From contig NC_133169.1 in assembly GCF_040802235.1 (NCBI RefSeq), positions 45,639,034-45,703,033 of the forward strand: a stretch of 64,000 nucleotides of DNA, given 5' to 3'. The notes below the pieces were generated by a model. That model was given only the letters and a program-made list of their open reading frames with translations, had not been told where the DNA came from and made no database searches. Positions 21,120-32,389 of the stretch are shown piece after piece; the stretch's first letter is position 1; each line of letters opens with the position of its first letter. This DNA comes from Manis javanica (lineage: Eukaryota; Chordata; Mammalia; Pholidota; Manidae). Position numbers and translations under genes: made by a program.

Positions 21120-23337
21120 GTGAGGGGGGCACGAGCAACAGGGCAGTGAGACCTGGGCTGCCATCACTGCAAGGAGGCTGGGGGCCGGGGAGACAGGATG
21201 AATACGCAGCGTAGGGAAGAGACCTATCTTTAGGGAAAATTACGGGTGTGAGGGGCAGGGCCACTAGGTGAGATGAGGGAAGGGCACCGCAGGGCCAGTC
21301 TGAGAAGGTGCCAGTGCTCTGCTCCTCCTTACTGCTTGCCTGGACGACCCCCAGAGACTCTTACTTTGTCCCCTATCTCCAGCCCTGCCCTCTTCATATT
21401 TGTTTTTCATTTTCGCCAGAGGGACCTTTCTAAAATGAGCAAATTATGCTATTGTCTCTGCTTGAATGCCTTCGATGGCTCACCAGGTCACTAGGACTTC
21501 ATTCTTCATCCTTAGCAAAGCATTGCAGGTCCTGTTGCGGTCTGACCTGTACACGCTTTGCCAGCCTCATCTCCCACCACAACCCTCCCCCTGAAGCCCC
21601 AAGCCATTCCCTTAGAGCTCCAAGAATATTCCTCAGTTCTTTGCACACATAGCTCTCTGCCAGCAGCATTCCTCCCCAACACCCCACTCAGCCTGGAAAA
21701 TTCGTACAGATTTTTCAAATTTTGGCTTTATTATCTCTTCCAGGAAGCCCTCACTGACTCCCTGGCTATGAGTTGGGTCAACCCTGTGTCCTCCCATTCC
21801 CCACGCTCTCAGCATTAAACACAGGTTGAAAACTGAGACTCTTACAAGTAGGACCACACCTTACTCACCTTTGTTCTCCAGGACCTAGCACAGGGCCAGG
21901 CATCTAGAGGCCCACACCACATGTTTGTTCAACAAGTAAATAAATATAAACATTGGCAGCGTCAGTATTGTGCTAGGCATCATGATGTTGCATATTCAGC
22001 TCCTACTTTCAAAATTTCCTCAAAATTATATGACGATAAATATTTAAGAGGAACTGATCATCAGTGTGGGGCGTTCTAAGGTTTGGTTCTAAGCCGTGTG
22101 CTCAGTGTAACTGGTGTAGCCTTTGGGGATAGTTCAGAACTGAAATGGTTCGGGAAAGGATCGGAGTGGGGGAATTGTGAGCCGAACCTCGAAGCCTGGT
22201 TGGTCTGAACAGGCGAAGGTGGAGCTGCAGGGCCTCAGAAGGGCTGCAGGGAGGTCTTGAGCTAAGGGGGGAGCCTGGGATGGTGCGGCTCCTCTGTGGG
22301 CTCAGGAGGAGTCTGGTTTGTTGAGCAGAAGTTTTGGGGTAGGAATGAGATGCCGTGGGCAGTGAGAGTAGGGCTGAAAATATGAGATCGGGCCTGATTA
22401 TTCCTGGGCTAAGAAACCAGACCAAGGCAATCACTTTTGACATAACAGGAAAAAAAAGGGGGGGGTGCTTACTGAGGTCTTTCAAATGTGGTGGTTGTAC
22501 ACTGAGCTTTAGGTTGAGTCAGCAGTTTTGGAGGGAAACCTGGGGAAACCCACATGAGCAACTCAGAGGCTCCAAACTAAGATGACTGTGGCAGAAATGG
22601 AAAGGAAGGCCAGGCACGAGGATTTAGGCCACTGAATCTTCGTGGTGATGGTCCACGGTGACTGGAGGGCTTGGAGACAGAATATAAATAAGCAAAATGC
22701 AGAAATCAGAGAAGACTGCGGTTTTGATTTGGTGTGAATCAGAGGAGGTTGGTTACATCCTGAGAATGGATGGACTCTCAGGGGAATCATGGGTGCAGGG
22801 AAAGCAGAGAAGCACCCCAGTGAGGGACAAGGGGGCCGAGAAGACCAAGAGCACCAGGAAGGGGGGAGTCAGAGCCCCAGGGGTGACCTGAGAGGATGGG
22901 GAGGAGCCAGCTTCGGGAGGGTGGGGTCACATGTCCAGGGATTTCAGAGCCCAGAGAACAAGGAATGCTCCTTCCTTCTAGGAGGAAAGCTTCTGGAAGA
23001 TACTAGGAAGACAGTTTTGGGAATGGACACAGATTGCAGGGAGTCTAGGAGGGGAGGTAAGGAAGTGAATGCAGGGGTACAGATGACTTTTAGTTCTTGA
23101 ATGTTTGGACATAAAATATGACAATGGAGTCATGTGGAAGTGTTTTTAAGATAGGGGGAAAGTAATCGCATGAGGGTTTCTCTCCCCAGCCTTCTCGACC
23201 TCGTTGCTTGATCTTCCTGGTTCCATCCCTTCCTTCAGCCACCTCCCTCTGTAGTCCCTCTCAAACCCTGAGGGAGGGGACTCCCTGTCTCTTCCTTTCC
23301 TGCCCCTCACAGTCAACCTTTGTCTCCCTCCTCTAAG
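21120..23337. mobile_element. KEL intronic region with LINE 3'-UTR-like repeats; two exons missing
   Basis: 21300-21850 follows the order of the ancient LINE 3'-UTR-like repeat (ACCTTTCTAAAATGAGCAAA, AGCCTCATCTCCCACCACAA, CTCTTCCAGGAAGCCCTCAC). 22090-23050 looks like the complement of the same family. No sequence resembling Kell residues 225-308 was seen on the + strand, so the exons for that part are deleted or beyond recognition. Confidence 0.45.
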
Positions 23338-23486
23338 GCAATGGCCCCTGCCATCGACTGGTTGTCCTGCTTGCAAGCGACATTCACACCCATGTCCCTG
23401 AGCCCCTCCCAGCCCCTTGTGGTCCACGACCTGGATTATTTGAAAAACATGTCACAGTTAATGGAAGAGCACCTGCTGGAGCACAG
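23338..23486 (+). pseudogene. KEL: KEL exon 9 remnant (human numbering approximate), open
   Basis: 149 bp reading [16 protein letters not shown], then [20 protein letters not shown] and [13 protein letters not shown], ending CAC AG|GTTTGC so that an Arg codon is completed by the next exon. This is nearly identical to human Kell over the same span. The expected exons for human residues about 225-308, which should lie between 21119 and here, were not found; that 2.2 kb holds LINE-like sequence instead. Confidence 0.9.
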
Positions 23487-24571
23487 GTTTGCAGAGCCGG
23501 TATCAGGGAAGGAGGGTGGTGGGGAGAGGGGTTGAGGGCCCAGGGGCCTCAGGGCCAAGGAAGATTTTGGAGAATGAAGGCTGGTAAGAGCCTTCAGGAG
23601 GATGGGAGGGATCCACAGACATGTGACAAAAAGAGAGAAGGGGTGGGATGGATGGCCTAAGAGGCAGTGGAGGAAACAGGAGGTCTAAGAGGCTTGGGAG
23701 CATGGGGAAGGGGAACGCCCATGAGATGAAGGATGCAGGCATCCAGCAGAACCTGGCCTGTGGGGAGCCACTGAGCAGGAGGTGATGCTGGGTGGCCAGT
23801 CACTGGGGACAGCTCAGGTGTGCATGCCTTGCTAACAGCTGAGGCAGGAGGTAGAGGCACATGAGAGGAGTGGGTGGAGAAGGTAAAGGCTGGGGTGCTC
23901 TGGGTAAAGAGCTGAAGGAGAGGCCATTTCTCAGCTGGGCGAGAGGATTCTGGGGTCCTTAACGGGAAGACAGGCTGAGGAGGGTGCAGGACATCAGGTG
24001 AAGCTTGGTGTTGAGCTCTCTGCCACCACTGATGCCTGTGTGGCCACCATATGAAGACAGTGGCTTCCTTCCAGGGGCTTGAGTTCAGGGCCCTTCTAAA
24101 TGGTCCCTTCAGAACTAAATGGCAGCTTCATCTAGAAATTTCCTTTTGAGGGAAGCAAACAAGCATTCAGGCAGGTGTGAACAGGTTTATATAAGGGTGC
24201 AGACCAAACCTGGGAACAGAGTTGCCAGCGGGGCAGAGAAAGGTCTCAATCCCAGCTGTGTTGTGCTTATAGGTACATCTTCAAATGAGCTGAGATTTCT
24301 TGGTTGTGGAAGTAGACAAATCTGTGTTGTTAAATCCTTTAGTCGAGTCTTCATGGAGCCCAGATCTTTTTCTCCCTGTGACTGGAGATATCTGCCTTTT
24401 CAGCTAGTTCCTTCTATCATTCTACAGCCCAAGAAAAGCTCTTCTTGATGTCAAACAGCTATTTTCTATAAATATGGAGAAGGGGCTTCTCCTAGGAGTC
24501 TCATGGCACTTCTGCAAGGGAGCATCCCCAGAGCCCTGGAGTGGATGTGTGGGTCTCTTTACTCCTCACAG

Positions 24572-24701
24572 GGACTTTCTGCAGAGCCACATGATCTTGA
24601 GGCTGGTGGGGGCCCTTTCTCCAGCCTTGGACAGTAAATTCCAGGAGGCACGCAGAATGCTGAACCAGAAACTATGAGAGCTGACAGATTGACCACTCAT
24701 G
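24572..24701 (+). pseudogene. KEL: KEL exon 10 remnant with two in-frame stops
   Basis: 130 bp from acceptor CCTCACAG to donor ATG|GTGAGG. It completes the split Arg and reads [20 protein letters not shown], then [14 protein letters not shown], followed by TGA at 24675-24677 where human has Arg. The frame continues E-L-T-D and meets a second TGA at 24690-24692. A CGA-to-TGA change, the common CpG transition, explains the first. Confidence 0.9.
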
Positions 24702-25529
24702 GTGAGGAGAGGAGGGAACGAGCTTTCCCATACTGGGAGCTAACAAAGGAGCATCTGCCATTTTGTGGGATACATGTCTGCATATCTATTTCAGGGAGGG
24801 GACCTGAGGGCAGATGCCCCTCCATGTCTGGGCTTTCCATGGAAGCAGACAAGTTGGGTATACAACGTTCATGTTGATAACTGATGCAGCAGGTACCAGA
24901 TTTTAGGCACACATCTGGCCACCTTTATGGCCTTGTGTTGAGTATTAAAGTTTAAATCTAAAATCCCAAAATTATCAACAACTTCTTTTCCTGTGTCATG
25001 ACCCTTAAACTATTTGCCTAGTTATTCAGAGCTCTGTGATTTAAGGACCTGGACCTACAGCTAAGGATTCATCAGAGTGAAAGACAAGTGTAGCAAGCAG
25101 TGGCCTTCCCTCTGTCTAGGTGATTCCAGTGTTCAGTGTGCAAATGTGTTCCACACAGAGTTCATCTCTGATGTCCAGTAGGATCCAGTGGGCTAAAGCA
25201 CAGCTTCGTGGTATAGATGCTGACACACATTAGGAGGGGGCTGTGTAGCAAATGCACTTCACTAACTGAGGTCCACTGTGTTATGTAAGATGTGGAGACA
25301 CTCCTTTACTGAGAACTTTGAAATCCGAGGTTGAATATATCCAGATGCAAGTGGAGGTATTTCAGACGTTAGTTATGCTCTGCCCTCAGTGAAGGAAGGC
25401 CTCAGTATAGTATTGAAAATCACAGGAGTTTTTTTCTTGGTAATTTGTGGACCTTTTTTTCTACCTTAGAGAAATTCACTGCCTTGGCAACCTGAAATAT
25501 CTATGGAATGCAGAGAGGGGAAATGTATG

Positions 25530-25800
25530 TACCGGGCACTGGAATGCAGTTATTGCTTATTAAGACTGTATAATGTGCTATTCATTTTTCTAAACCCTTT
25601 AGATACATGGGCTGATTTAATACTCACAATTCCATGAAGTAGGCACACCATTTTATCCCTGTTTTACAGACAGGGAAATTGAGCCCTAAAGTTAAGAAAC
25701 TTGCTCAAGCAAATATAGCTTGTAAATTGATAGAGCTAGGATTTGAACTCTAGCAGTCTGGCTCCAGGGTCTGTGTGTTTAATCACTGTGCTAAAAACAG
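25530..25800 (+). repeat. MIR SINE, + orientation
   Basis: Clear MIR core: CTGTTTTACAGACAGGGAAATTGAG at 25660, then AACTTGCTCAAGCAAATATAGC and GAGCTAGGATTTGAACTCTAGCAGTCTGGCTCC (given here in overlapping parts). Its 3' end has been tandemly duplicated (see 25753-25848). Confidence 0.8.
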
Positions 25801-25848
25801 GCAGTCTGGCTCCAGGGTCTGTGTGTTTAATCACTGTGCTAAAAACAG
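25753..25848. repeat. Exact 48-bp tandem duplication
   Basis: 25753-25800 and 25801-25848 are identical over 48 bp (start GCAGTCTGGCTCC, end CTAAAAACAG). The unit comes from the 3' end of the MIR copy. With no differences between copies it must be far younger than the MIR. Confidence 0.95.
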
Positions 25849-26299
25849 GCAGATACACCTCCTTAGGACTTTCCCTCAGGTGAGCACTTTACCAAGAAGC
25901 TTCTGCCCTGCCTTTCTGTCACCTCCGATGAAGCAGAACAGAGCCCCAGCTCCTCTTAGCTGTGGTTGCTACACAATCCCTGGCAACAAAACAGCCTCCT
26001 GTAGATCTCAGAACCATGGCCTGATGGCACTTCTTGAACAATGTTAACCGCCAACATCAAAACTCACACCTAGGGAACTTAGAAGGCTTACAAATTGCTA
26101 AATTCTCCATCTTTTATATACATAAATACATATATATATCCCTTATATATTATACACATCCTTACATACATGCATTATGGTACAGAGTTGTCCTTGTACT
26201 TAAAAGGTGAGTCAAGCTCTACCAACCAAAAGTTGCATGACCTTGGGGCCTCTTTGCTTCTTTGGAACAACAGTATGAAATACGACCCCTAATAATAGC

Positions 26300-26430
26300 A
26301 GCTGGTAAACACTGAGTAGTTACTGTACTTCAGTTACTGTACTTAGTGTAGATGATTTTATTTAATCCTCCCTGAAACGCTCTGAGGGCATCAGAAAGGA
26401 TGAATAGCATTCCCAAGATCACATAGCTCA
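26300..26430 (+). repeat. MIR fragment
   Basis: TAGATGATTTTATTTAATCC near 26348 followed by GAATAGCATTCCCAAGATCACATAG and an AATTGAAGGA-type phrase follow the MIR 3' half, degraded. Confidence 0.5.
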
Positions 26431-26514
26431 TAATTGAAGGAACAGATTCTAAAACAGATTTCTCTGGCTCACAAGGCCATTTTTTTTAACCACATACGGC
26501 ACAGGATTGAGAAA

Positions 26515-26705
26515 TAAGCAGTGTTGCAGAAAATGGGTTGACAAATTCTTTCTATAAAGGTCAAGATAGCAAATATTTTTGTTTTTGCAGTCCATACAGT
26601 CTGTGTTGCAACTACTCAGCTCTGTCCATGAAGCATAAAAGCAGCTGTACACTAAGTAAATGAATGGGTGTGGCTGCGTTCCAAGAAACCTGTTTTAACA
26701 ATGGA
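26515..26705 (+). mobile_element. hAT (Charlie/MER-type) non-autonomous DNA transposon fragment
   Basis: The order TTGACAAATTCTTTCTATAAAGG, GATAGCAAATATTTTTG, GTTGCAACTACTCAGCTCTG, AATGAATGGGTGTGGCTG, CGTTCCAAGAAACCTG is that of a well-known mammalian hAT-derived MER element. Terminal repeats were not resolved. Family recall only. Confidence 0.5.
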
Positions 26706-27639
26706 TACTCTTGGAGCTCCCAAGAGGGAGAGGTCAGAAAAGGTTTGAATGACCAGCGGATCTCTGCAGGAGGTTCAACTGATGAAGTGTCTACAGACTT
26801 GAAGGGGTTTTCTGGCAAAGAAAGGGATGGCATTTCATTGGGACAAGGCCTGGAGTGGGCTGGCTAGAACTTGGGTCCTCCTGGTGCCCTTGGCTGAGAA
26901 GCAATGGCTAGGCTTGCATGGAAGGCTCTGCCTGCTGCTGCTGGAGCCCTGGGTGATTGAGAACCAGCAAGGAAGCCAGTACAATGGGGGCAGATAAAGT
27001 GAAATCAGATAATAGAAGGAAATCTGGAAGGGAATGGGGATCTACAGGCGTGATAGATCACTGTAAGAACTTTCACTTTCTCCTGCATGAAAGGAGGGCC
27101 TATAGAAGGATTGATCTGTTTCACATTTTAGAAGAATGTATTTTGAAGGTAAGCAACAGGGTTTCCTGAGGGATGCATGATGTCAGAGGGTCAAAGACCC
27201 TACCAATGTTTTGTCCTTGATTTGACCAAAATTTGTGCTCCTATGTAATGGTCATTAATGACTGATTTCTAACCATATTCTTCTGAATGAAGTCTAATTT
27301 ATAGTGTCCTTATTTAGAAAGATCACTAGGCCTCATCATCTGACCAAATTTTGTTGATTAATTTTGAATATGCAGTCAATGAAAATGGCTGTTAAGCCCA
27401 GGTCTTTCTCTTATAAAACTTGAGAAGCTGAGTTTTAGGAAGTAAAAGAAGGACTTCACATTTATACCCATTGAATGTGAACTTTTATATTCAGCTCAAT
27501 ATCCCAATTAATTCAGGTGATTTTAGCCTTCATTTCAATCATCCATTGTATTTGTACTGTGAGTCATTTGCACTTTTATTCAGTGTATCTTCATCTAGAC
27601 TGTTAAGAACCTGAAGAAGGAAAAGCATTAGGTCAGATT

Positions 27640-27850
27640 TTTGAAGAGGTAGCTATAAATTCATCTATTCATTCATGCAACAAATATTTATTGAGCAGGT
27701 ACTATATGCCAGACACTTCTCTAGGATACCACATGGACAAAAATCCTTGCCCTCAAGACACTTACATTCCAATGGAGGAAGAAAAGCAGTTAACTAAATG
27801 AATATGTTAGGTGGTGATAAGTTTTATGGAAGCATAAGTTGGAGGGGAGG
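27640..27850 (-). mobile_element. LINE 3'-UTR-like fragment
   Basis: The phrase CAACAAATATTTATTGAGCA followed by TACTATATGCCAGACAC and CTTACATTCCAATGGAGG is a frequent old mammalian LINE-derived segment, complementary in direction to the copy at 21300. Another copy is at 56750-57480. Confidence 0.5.
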
Positions 27851-27929
27851 ACTGGGCATGTTACAGTTTTTAGTAGGACAACCAAGGAGGCTCATACTAA
27901 CTTGGAGTCACTAATCACTGATGTTTTGT

Positions 27930-29060
27930 TGTGGTGCAGCCAGCTAAGAATCTGCTCAAATTACACTATCATCCAACAGATTTCTTCATCTAATTCACAA
28001 GGACTTCATTTGTGGTTTTAATAAATGCCTTCTTGAAATTAAGATAATGTGAACAGGGTGGGATAGTACATTGGAGTTTACAGAGAACTTTCAATACAAT
28101 GTATTGTTTCACCTGTTGTCTGTCCAGCCACCTATGTCTACATTCTGTGAGGAAGAGGAAACAGGTATTAGTCACATGTCTATAGCTGGTGTATCTGAAT
28201 TATGGGGGTTTTAAGTCAGCACCACATTTAGTAAATGCTGAATTCACCCTTCAGAGGTGGTGTTGGGTGGTTCTTTGAGGAGGAATGTGACCAACAGATG
28301 TGTTTGTTTGTCTTTAAGCTCTTCACAAACTTTGACTTAATCACTAACATTCAAAAATTGGGAGACGGCATGCCAATATCAGTTTTCCAGTCCTCAATTT
28401 TTTGTGGTAAATGTGAGACCTGGGCAGCACTGGGCTAGCCCTTCTCCAGGCACAGCAATTGGCTGAAGCTAAATAATGTAGCCCCATTTGGACTGGGCGT
28501 GCCTCTCCAATTTGCCGTCACCCCTCCATATCCTGAGGCTCTGATGTGGGACTCTTCTCACCTAAGCCACCACATGGCCTGACTTTGAGTTTGTGAGTCC
28601 TGGTCTGTCGTTTATTCTACTTCGGTGAACCTTTAACCAGAAAAATTGGTATTATTTTGGCATTATTTGTCCTCAGTGATTCTCTTCTGGCCTTAGTGGC
28701 CACACATCACTATTCAATTGTTGAAAAATGGTCATTTTAATGATTTATTCTGGAATTTTGTTTAGAAATTAACATTAAGGATTCTTAGCTAGCCTATAAT
28801 CTCTAAAATCTACTTTATCCCTACTGAAAATTGGGCAAATTTTTACTTTCCTCCAGACTTTTGGAATTTTTCTTGATCACTATCCTTTCTCAAATATTAT
28901 TATGCATGGTTTTAAGGTTATAACTGTAACTTTTCTTCTGTTCCCTAAAATTAATTTACTTAGCTTCATTATATTGGGTTTAAAGTATTTTTTCCATCCT
29001 TTATATTTTAGCAGTGATTTTTCTTCCTATTTCCTGTCTCTTTCTCTATTTCTAAAATAT
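27930..29060 (+). mobile_element. Possible L3/CR1-type LINE remnant
   Basis: TTCAAAAATTGGGAGACGG near 28350 and GAAAATTGGGCAAATTTTTAC followed by TCCAGACTTTTGGAATTT near 28828 resemble the 3' region of L3/CR1 elements, which describe reverse-transcriptase 3' ends in very old mammalian repeats. 28440-28620 interrupts the pattern. The assignment is tentative. Confidence 0.3.
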
Positions 29061-29099
29061 ATGGTATATTTTATATTCCATGTCTTGAGAGACAGCTCA

Positions 29100-30700
29100 G
29101 ATACTTGTAACCCCCAGTACATGAATATGTAACCAGGCAGCCTCCACCCCTAATGGCTACATTTATTTGTAGATTCTGGAAATTATTTTCCTGTTCAAAG
29201 GACATGTGGCCCAGCACAAATCTGACCAAAACAATCCCAGAGTTCCACAAGGGTGAGCAATGGATAGTCTGAGGGGGCATCTCTGTTCCCTGGTAACCAG
29301 GTCAGAGCCTGCTGTGGCCCAGGCTATGGGGACAGGCAAGGAGCAGGCAAAGGCTGTTGGAGAATGGGTAGACAGCTCAGGACAAGGACAGGACAGGCAG
29401 GCCCACACTACCGAGCTCAAGGTTGATGCGTTTGCTACTGCCCGGGGACAGACGCTGCAGGTGGCCAGCAAGCCTACACATTTAGCCAGTCATTGCATAT
29501 CAGACCCAGCTTTCCTTTTTTGTGTTTGCTTTTCACATTTGTGCTTCAGAGCTCCAGTTAGAACACTACAGAAGTGTCCCGTCCCTTCTCAAAAGAGGAG
29601 AAGGTGCTTGACAAACCTCATGGTGAGGGTAAACCTCATAAGAACACACAAATGTGCTCAGCCAGGTCTGGAGCCACCTCCAGAAGGATAGAAGGCCTAA
29701 CGGGCAGGCCCAGGGAGTCTTCCTCATCGGCAGCAGCACTGCCTTCCCTTTCTGCTGCTGCTTTGGTGGGAAGCCCTATAAACTCTCTAATCTCAGCACC
29801 AGAGAGCATAGAAGCCTAACTACCTTCCCTTCCAGGAGATCTGTGGGGAGTAAATAAGTCTTGTGACTTCATCCCACTTAACCCAAATTAGTATATAGCT
29901 GGTTTTCCCAAGTCCCAGCTCAACCTTCCCGTGGGCTGGCTGTCCCATTCCTTACCCCTGCCCCTTGAGCACGCCTCTCTGTTTGCCCTGTGTCCTTGCT
30001 GGGCTGACCACCTCCACAGCCATACAAGCCCACCACCAAAACCTCCACAGCAATTCTTTTGTTTCTTATTCTTCCCTTTCTGTTGTTAAAACATTCCCCA
30101 GTTGCCAAGGCTCTCTTGAGTTTTTGTCTAACTGTCTCCATGCCTTTGAAGTTAAAGACATGCTTTTTCTCATCTTATTTTCTCTTCCCTGATTTGGCTA
30201 AATTTCTTAGCTGTCTGAATTCATATATTTAGTCTTTTCTTTTGTCTTCTTCTTCTACCAAACAACATGGCAACTCAAACCCAATTTCACTCTGATCATT
30301 TTCTTCACAAGACAAGGTCCTACCATATGATCCATGATAACTACTTGGAGAGTAGGGAGGGTGCTGGGAGGGAAGAATTACTTTTTCTAATTTCCATTGT
30401 AAGCAAAGAAGCATGGGAGGGTGGGAGTCATTGCTGGCCTCCCAGAGCTGTGTGTGTGGTGGGTGGGGACAGGGCAAATGACAGAACTGCCAAGGTACAG
30501 GTTTAGCTGCTAGTCTTATCCTTCCCAGAACCCTTTTGGTTTTCCAGGAAGACGCCTTGCTTTCAAATTCAATAGACAATAAACAAGGATGATTCACCCA
30601 ACTCGGGCTCATGAAATTAATCCTGGAGAAAGTATGCCCCTTTTTGCTGAATAGCAATAACCCTAGTGGGTGTCACCGAAAGGGATAATAAAGTGAGACA
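29100..30700. other. Unassigned intron-like sequence
   Basis: GC-neutral, with several ORFs of 67-143 aa that overlap on both strands and have no domain signal. CCCTATAAACTC near 29774 and AGTAAATAAG near 29850 could be the TATA and poly(A) parts of a decayed LTR, but no ends are visible. Confidence 0.3.
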
Positions 30701-30807
30701 AACACAGAACGGCCAGAAAAGAGCACATCCTCTGAAGGCCTAGACAAGATTAGCCTAGGGAAGTGGACTGGGGAGAATGTTGTCTCATTTCAGCTTTGTC
30801 TCCATAG

Positions 30808-30918
30808 CCTGCCCACCAGTGATGGATGGAGTGCATGGAGGAGACAGGAACCTTCTTTGAACCTACTCTGGCAGCCTTGTTTGTTCATGAGGCCTTCCGC
30901 CCGAGCACCCAAAGTGCT
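30808..30918 (+). pseudogene. KEL: KEL exon 11 remnant, last one found, with stop
   Basis: 111 bp (37 codons, the same length as the human segment) between acceptor GTCTCCATAG and donor GCT|GTATGTGAG. It reads PAHQ, TGA (30820-30822), [32 protein letters not shown]. It lies 6.1 kb beyond the preceding exon. No later KEL exon was found in the remaining 33 kb. Confidence 0.9.
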
Positions 30919-31014
30919 GTATGTGAGGGCTCTTCCCCAGCCCATGTCCCCTGTCCCTTCCCACTCAACCCATCCTCTGTAATTTCCTGAGTGATAAAGG
31001 TTCCAGGAACATAT

Positions 31015-31815
31015 TTTGTTCTAGTATGTGGTCTTTAACTCCAGTTCTTGATGTAAGAGCTTGTAAGACCCATGGGATATCTGGAGTGATAGGAGTATCT
31101 TTTTGTATGCTAATGATATGACTGGCGGATGGGGTCCCTAGCTTTAGGATGGTGGCTGGTCACCAGAAGACTAATGCATTATTAGAAGGTTGGAACTTTT
31201 AGTTCCAGTTCCAATCTTGGGAATGGGAGAGGGACTGGAGATTGAGTGGGTCGCCCATGGTTAGTGATTTAACCCACCATACCTACATAATGGAACTTCC
31301 ATAAAAACCCTACACAAGGGTTCAGAGAGCTTCTCCGTTGGTGAACACTTGCACATGGTCACCAAGGAGGTTGGGAATCTCAATTTTGTGGAGACAGAAG
31401 TTCCTGTGCTCAGAACTCTCCTGCATCTCACCCCGTGTACTTCCTTTGGCTGTTCATCTGAATCCTTTAAAATAAACTGGTAAATGTAAGTAAAGTGTTT
31501 CTCTGAGTTCTGTGAACTTTTCATAGCAAATTATAGCTACACTTCCTGAGGAAGGGGTGTGTGAACCCCCAGTTTATAGCTGGTTGGCTAGAGCGAGAGT
31601 GATAGCCTGGGACTTGTGATTGGCATTTGAGAAAGTGGGCAGTCTTGAGGGACTGAGCCCTTAGCTTGTGGGTCTGCATTGACTTCAAGCAGTTAGTGTC
31701 AGAATTGAATTGTAGGGCACCCAGTTGATGTTTGGACAGCTGAAGGACTGGTTGGTGTGAGGCTGCCCCTCACTCCCCAATTTGGTGTCAGAAGTGTTGT
31801 GAGTAGAGAAATAGG
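31015..31815 (+). mobile_element. ERV LTR (ERVL/class I-like), ends approximate
   Basis: It has LTR layout on the + strand: CCATAAAAACC at about 31300 as TATA box, CCTTTAAAATAAACTGGT with AATAAA near 31470 as poly(A) signal, and a long downstream part ending near GGTGTCAGAAGTGTTGTGAG at 31786. The wording is that of a common mammalian LTR, but I cannot give the subfamily. It sits 100 bp after the last KEL exon. The 87- and 60-aa ORFs on the minus strand are incidental. Confidence 0.55.
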
Positions 31816-32389
31816 TCCTCTTTTAATGACAACATGAATCTCATTCATGATGGACCATGTATTAAACAATTTCTTGTACATATTTTCATTTTCTGTTCAG
31901 TTAATAATTGCTTTGTTTTGTTTCCTTTTTGCTCTCAAAGAATTTCTCAATAGTTTATATGTTTCTTAACAATTTTGGTTGCATCTGGTACTCTTTAAGG
32001 TTTTTTAAAAATTTTATTTTGGTATCATTAATCTACAATTACATGAAGGACAATATGTTTACTGGCTCCCCCCTTCACTAAGTCCCCCCACATACCCATT
32101 CACAGTCACTGTCCATCAACATAGAAAGATGTTGTAAAATCACTACTTGTCTTCTCTGTGTTGCACAGCCCTCCCCGTGTCCCCCCCACACTGTATATGT
32201 TAATCATAATGCCCCCTTTCTTTTTTCCCACCCTTATCCCTCCCTTCACACCCGTCCTCCCAAGTCCCTTTCCCTTTGATAACTGTTAGTCCATTCTTGG
32301 GTTCTGTGCTTCTGCTGCTGTTTTGTTCCTTCAGTTTTCTTATGTTCTTATGCTCCACATATGAGTGAAATCATTTGGTACTTGTCTTT

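Larger units (their letters stand above)
24702..30807. other. KEL intron-like interval with old repeats
   Basis: About 6.1 kb between two KEL exons. It contains MIR (25550-25800, 26300-26430), a hAT-type fragment (26515-26705), a LINE 3'-UTR-like piece (27640-27850) and possible L3/CR1 sequence (27930-29060). 29100-30700 is unassigned. ORFs up to 143 aa on both strands show no conserved features. Confidence 0.5.
19156..30918 (+). pseudogene. KEL: KEL (Kell blood group metalloendopeptidase) pseudogene, 5' half
   Basis: Kell is a type II membrane glycoprotein of the neprilysin/M13 zinc endopeptidase family. It is carried on red cells, disulphide-linked to XK, and processes big endothelin-3. 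Seven exons with plausible splice sites align in order to the human protein as I recall it: cytoplasmic N-terminus (19156-19243), membrane anchor (19528-19678), Cys-rich start of the ectodomain (19888-), then 20552-20676, 20973-21119, 23338-23486, 24572-24701 and 30808-30918. Damage read directly: the 88-bp exon 2 puts its ends in different frames; exon 4 has a 1-base loss near 19925 and TGA at 19988; TGA codons stand at 24675, 24690 and 30820. About 84 codons between 21119 and 23338 (human exons 7-8, with the Kp site) and everything after 30918, including the HELLH zinc site, were not found. With several independent lesions this is a dead gene, not one sequencing error. Confidence 0.85.
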
